Assembly: GCA_026713285.1 (NCBI GenBank)
Contig: JAPOOT010000466.1
Coordinates: 1-5,938 of the forward strand
Direction: 5' to 3'
DNA length: 5,938 nt
Source of the DNA: Gemmatimonadota bacterium
Lineage (GTDB): Bacteria > JAAXHH01
Part shown: positions 5,276-5,938 of the stretch, one piece after another
Position numbering within the stretch: the first letter of the stretch is position 1
How the letters are laid out: every line of letters starts with the position of its first letter
The notes under the pieces: model-generated
Told to the model about the DNA's origin: nothing
Database searches by the model: none
The model's input: the letters and a program-made list of their open reading frames with translations, nothing else
Translations under genes and position numbers: made by a program

Positions 5276-5937
5276 GCCCACGGCACATCCGACAACCACG
5301 GTCCCATCCGCTCTCCGTAAGCGAAGAGAGCCGGCAATCCACCGGTGTGGATGAACAGTATGCGGCTTCCTGCCGAGATGACTCCTGAACGCACGTGGTC
5401 GATGAGGCCCGCCATTGTCTTGCCGGTGTAGACCGGGTCGAGGAGCAATCCCTCCTGGCGTGCCGCAAGGGCGATCGCTTCGAGCACTGCGTCGTTGAGC
5501 CGGCCATAACCGGGCGCGAGCACTCCGTCGAATGCCTGGACCTCTTCAGCGTTGAACGTCTCCGGCCGATCGATCATTCCGGCCAGGTGCTCCGCCACTT
5601 TACTCACCCGCGCCACCTGGCTGCCGGCATCGCGCCGCACGCAGATGCCGTAGACCGGTATCGACGAGCCGAGGGCCCGAAGCCCCACCAGGATACCCGC
5701 GTGAGTCAGGGCGCTGCCCGTGGGACAGACCACGGCGTCGAATTTCAGGTCGAGGGACCGGGCCTGCGCCTGGATCTCCTCGGCCGCGATGACGTAACCG
5801 AGCGCACCGATGGGTGGATGGGCGGGGGCGAGATGGATAACGTAGGGCCTGCGGCCTTCCTCCTCGAGGGATTGGGCAAGCAGGTCCAGCGATGCGTCCG
5901 CCGCGGGCTCGTCCTCGCCGACCGGGAACGTATGCAG
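5269..5937 (-). CDS. D-cysteine desulfhydrase-like PLP enzyme (N-terminus cut by window edge)
   Basis: Fold-type II (tryptophan synthase beta-like) PLP enzyme of the D-cysteine desulfhydrase/ACC deaminase family; the desulfhydrase splits D-cysteine to pyruvate, sulfide and ammonia in the cytoplasm. The visible 222 residues are the C-terminal two thirds, so the catalytic lysine is outside the window. Family landmarks, numbered from the first visible codon at 5937: G-R-R-P-Y-V-I-H-L (28-36); F-D-A-V-V-C-P-T-G-S-A-L-T-H-A-G (66-81), the cofactor phosphate loop; A-P-G-Y-G (141-145); L-D-P-V-Y-T171-G-K; F-I-H-T198-G-G. ACC deaminases carry Glu and Leu at the two positions held here by T171 and T198, and known desulfhydrases carry Ser or Thr, so desulfhydrase is favoured. 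The phosphate loop is unusual: S-A-L-T instead of the common S-G-G-T. The reading continues in frame to the window edge, well beyond the internal GTG at 5733. Confidence 0.85.
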   Translation of the reverse strand: MHTFPVGEDEPAADASLDLLAQSLEEEGRRPYVIHLAPAHPPIGALGYVIAAEEIQAQARSLDLKFDAVVCPTGSALTHAGILVGLRALGSSIPVYGICVRRDAGSQVARVSKVAEHLAGMIDRPETFNAEEVQAFDGVLAPGYGRLNDAVLEAIALAARQEGLLLDPVYTGKTMAGLIDHVRSGVISAGSRILFIHTGGLPALFAYGERMGPWLSDVPWAL

Positions 5938-5938
5938 C

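Overview
The window is 5.9 kb of gene-dense, GC-rich bacterial DNA. Third codon positions are strongly G/C and three genes have Shine-Dalgarno-like sites. It looks chromosomal: there is no transposase, integrase, RNA gene or CRISPR array. The mix of a class I (animal/plant-type) fructose-bisphosphate aldolase, a small phytanoyl-CoA dioxygenase-type enzyme and general metabolic enzymes would suit a poorly cultured soil or marine lineage (Latescibacterota, Poribacteria or Gemmatimonadota are examples). That is a guess from gene content, and nothing here fixes the taxon.

Layout. At the left edge, on the minus strand, is a FGGY-family sugar kinase, probably a gluconokinase, whose C-terminus lies outside the window. 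A 258-base divergent intergenic region follows. It holds a very good sigma70-type promoter for the kinase (TTGAAA, 17 bases, TATAAT on the minus strand) and a perfect TTGACA box pointing at the aldolase. Three plus-strand genes come next: class I fructose-bisphosphate aldolase (1511-2536), a HisC-type PLP aminotransferase (2649-3755) and a PhyH-type Fe(II)/2-oxoglutarate dioxygenase (3872-4609). The right part is on the minus strand. It has an intact HigA-type antitoxin (4746-5057), directly preceded by a remnant of its HigB toxin partner (5076-5192), and then a PLP-dependent D-cysteine desulfhydrase-like gene that runs off the right edge. An 8-bp perfect inverted repeat overlapping that gene's stop codon, followed by T-runs, is a plausible terminator.

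How the genes may work together. Kinase and aldolase both belong to central sugar metabolism and share a divergent control region. The aminotransferase and dioxygenase lie in line behind the aldolase but have their own leaders of 112 and 116 bases, so a single operon is possible but not shown. Their substrates cannot be read from sequence. I see no convincing undescribed multi-gene system.

The most unusual features are a three-copy 42-bp tandem repeat made from the aldolase's own C-terminal codons, which carries the stop codon in only the first copy, and the decayed higB beside an intact higA.
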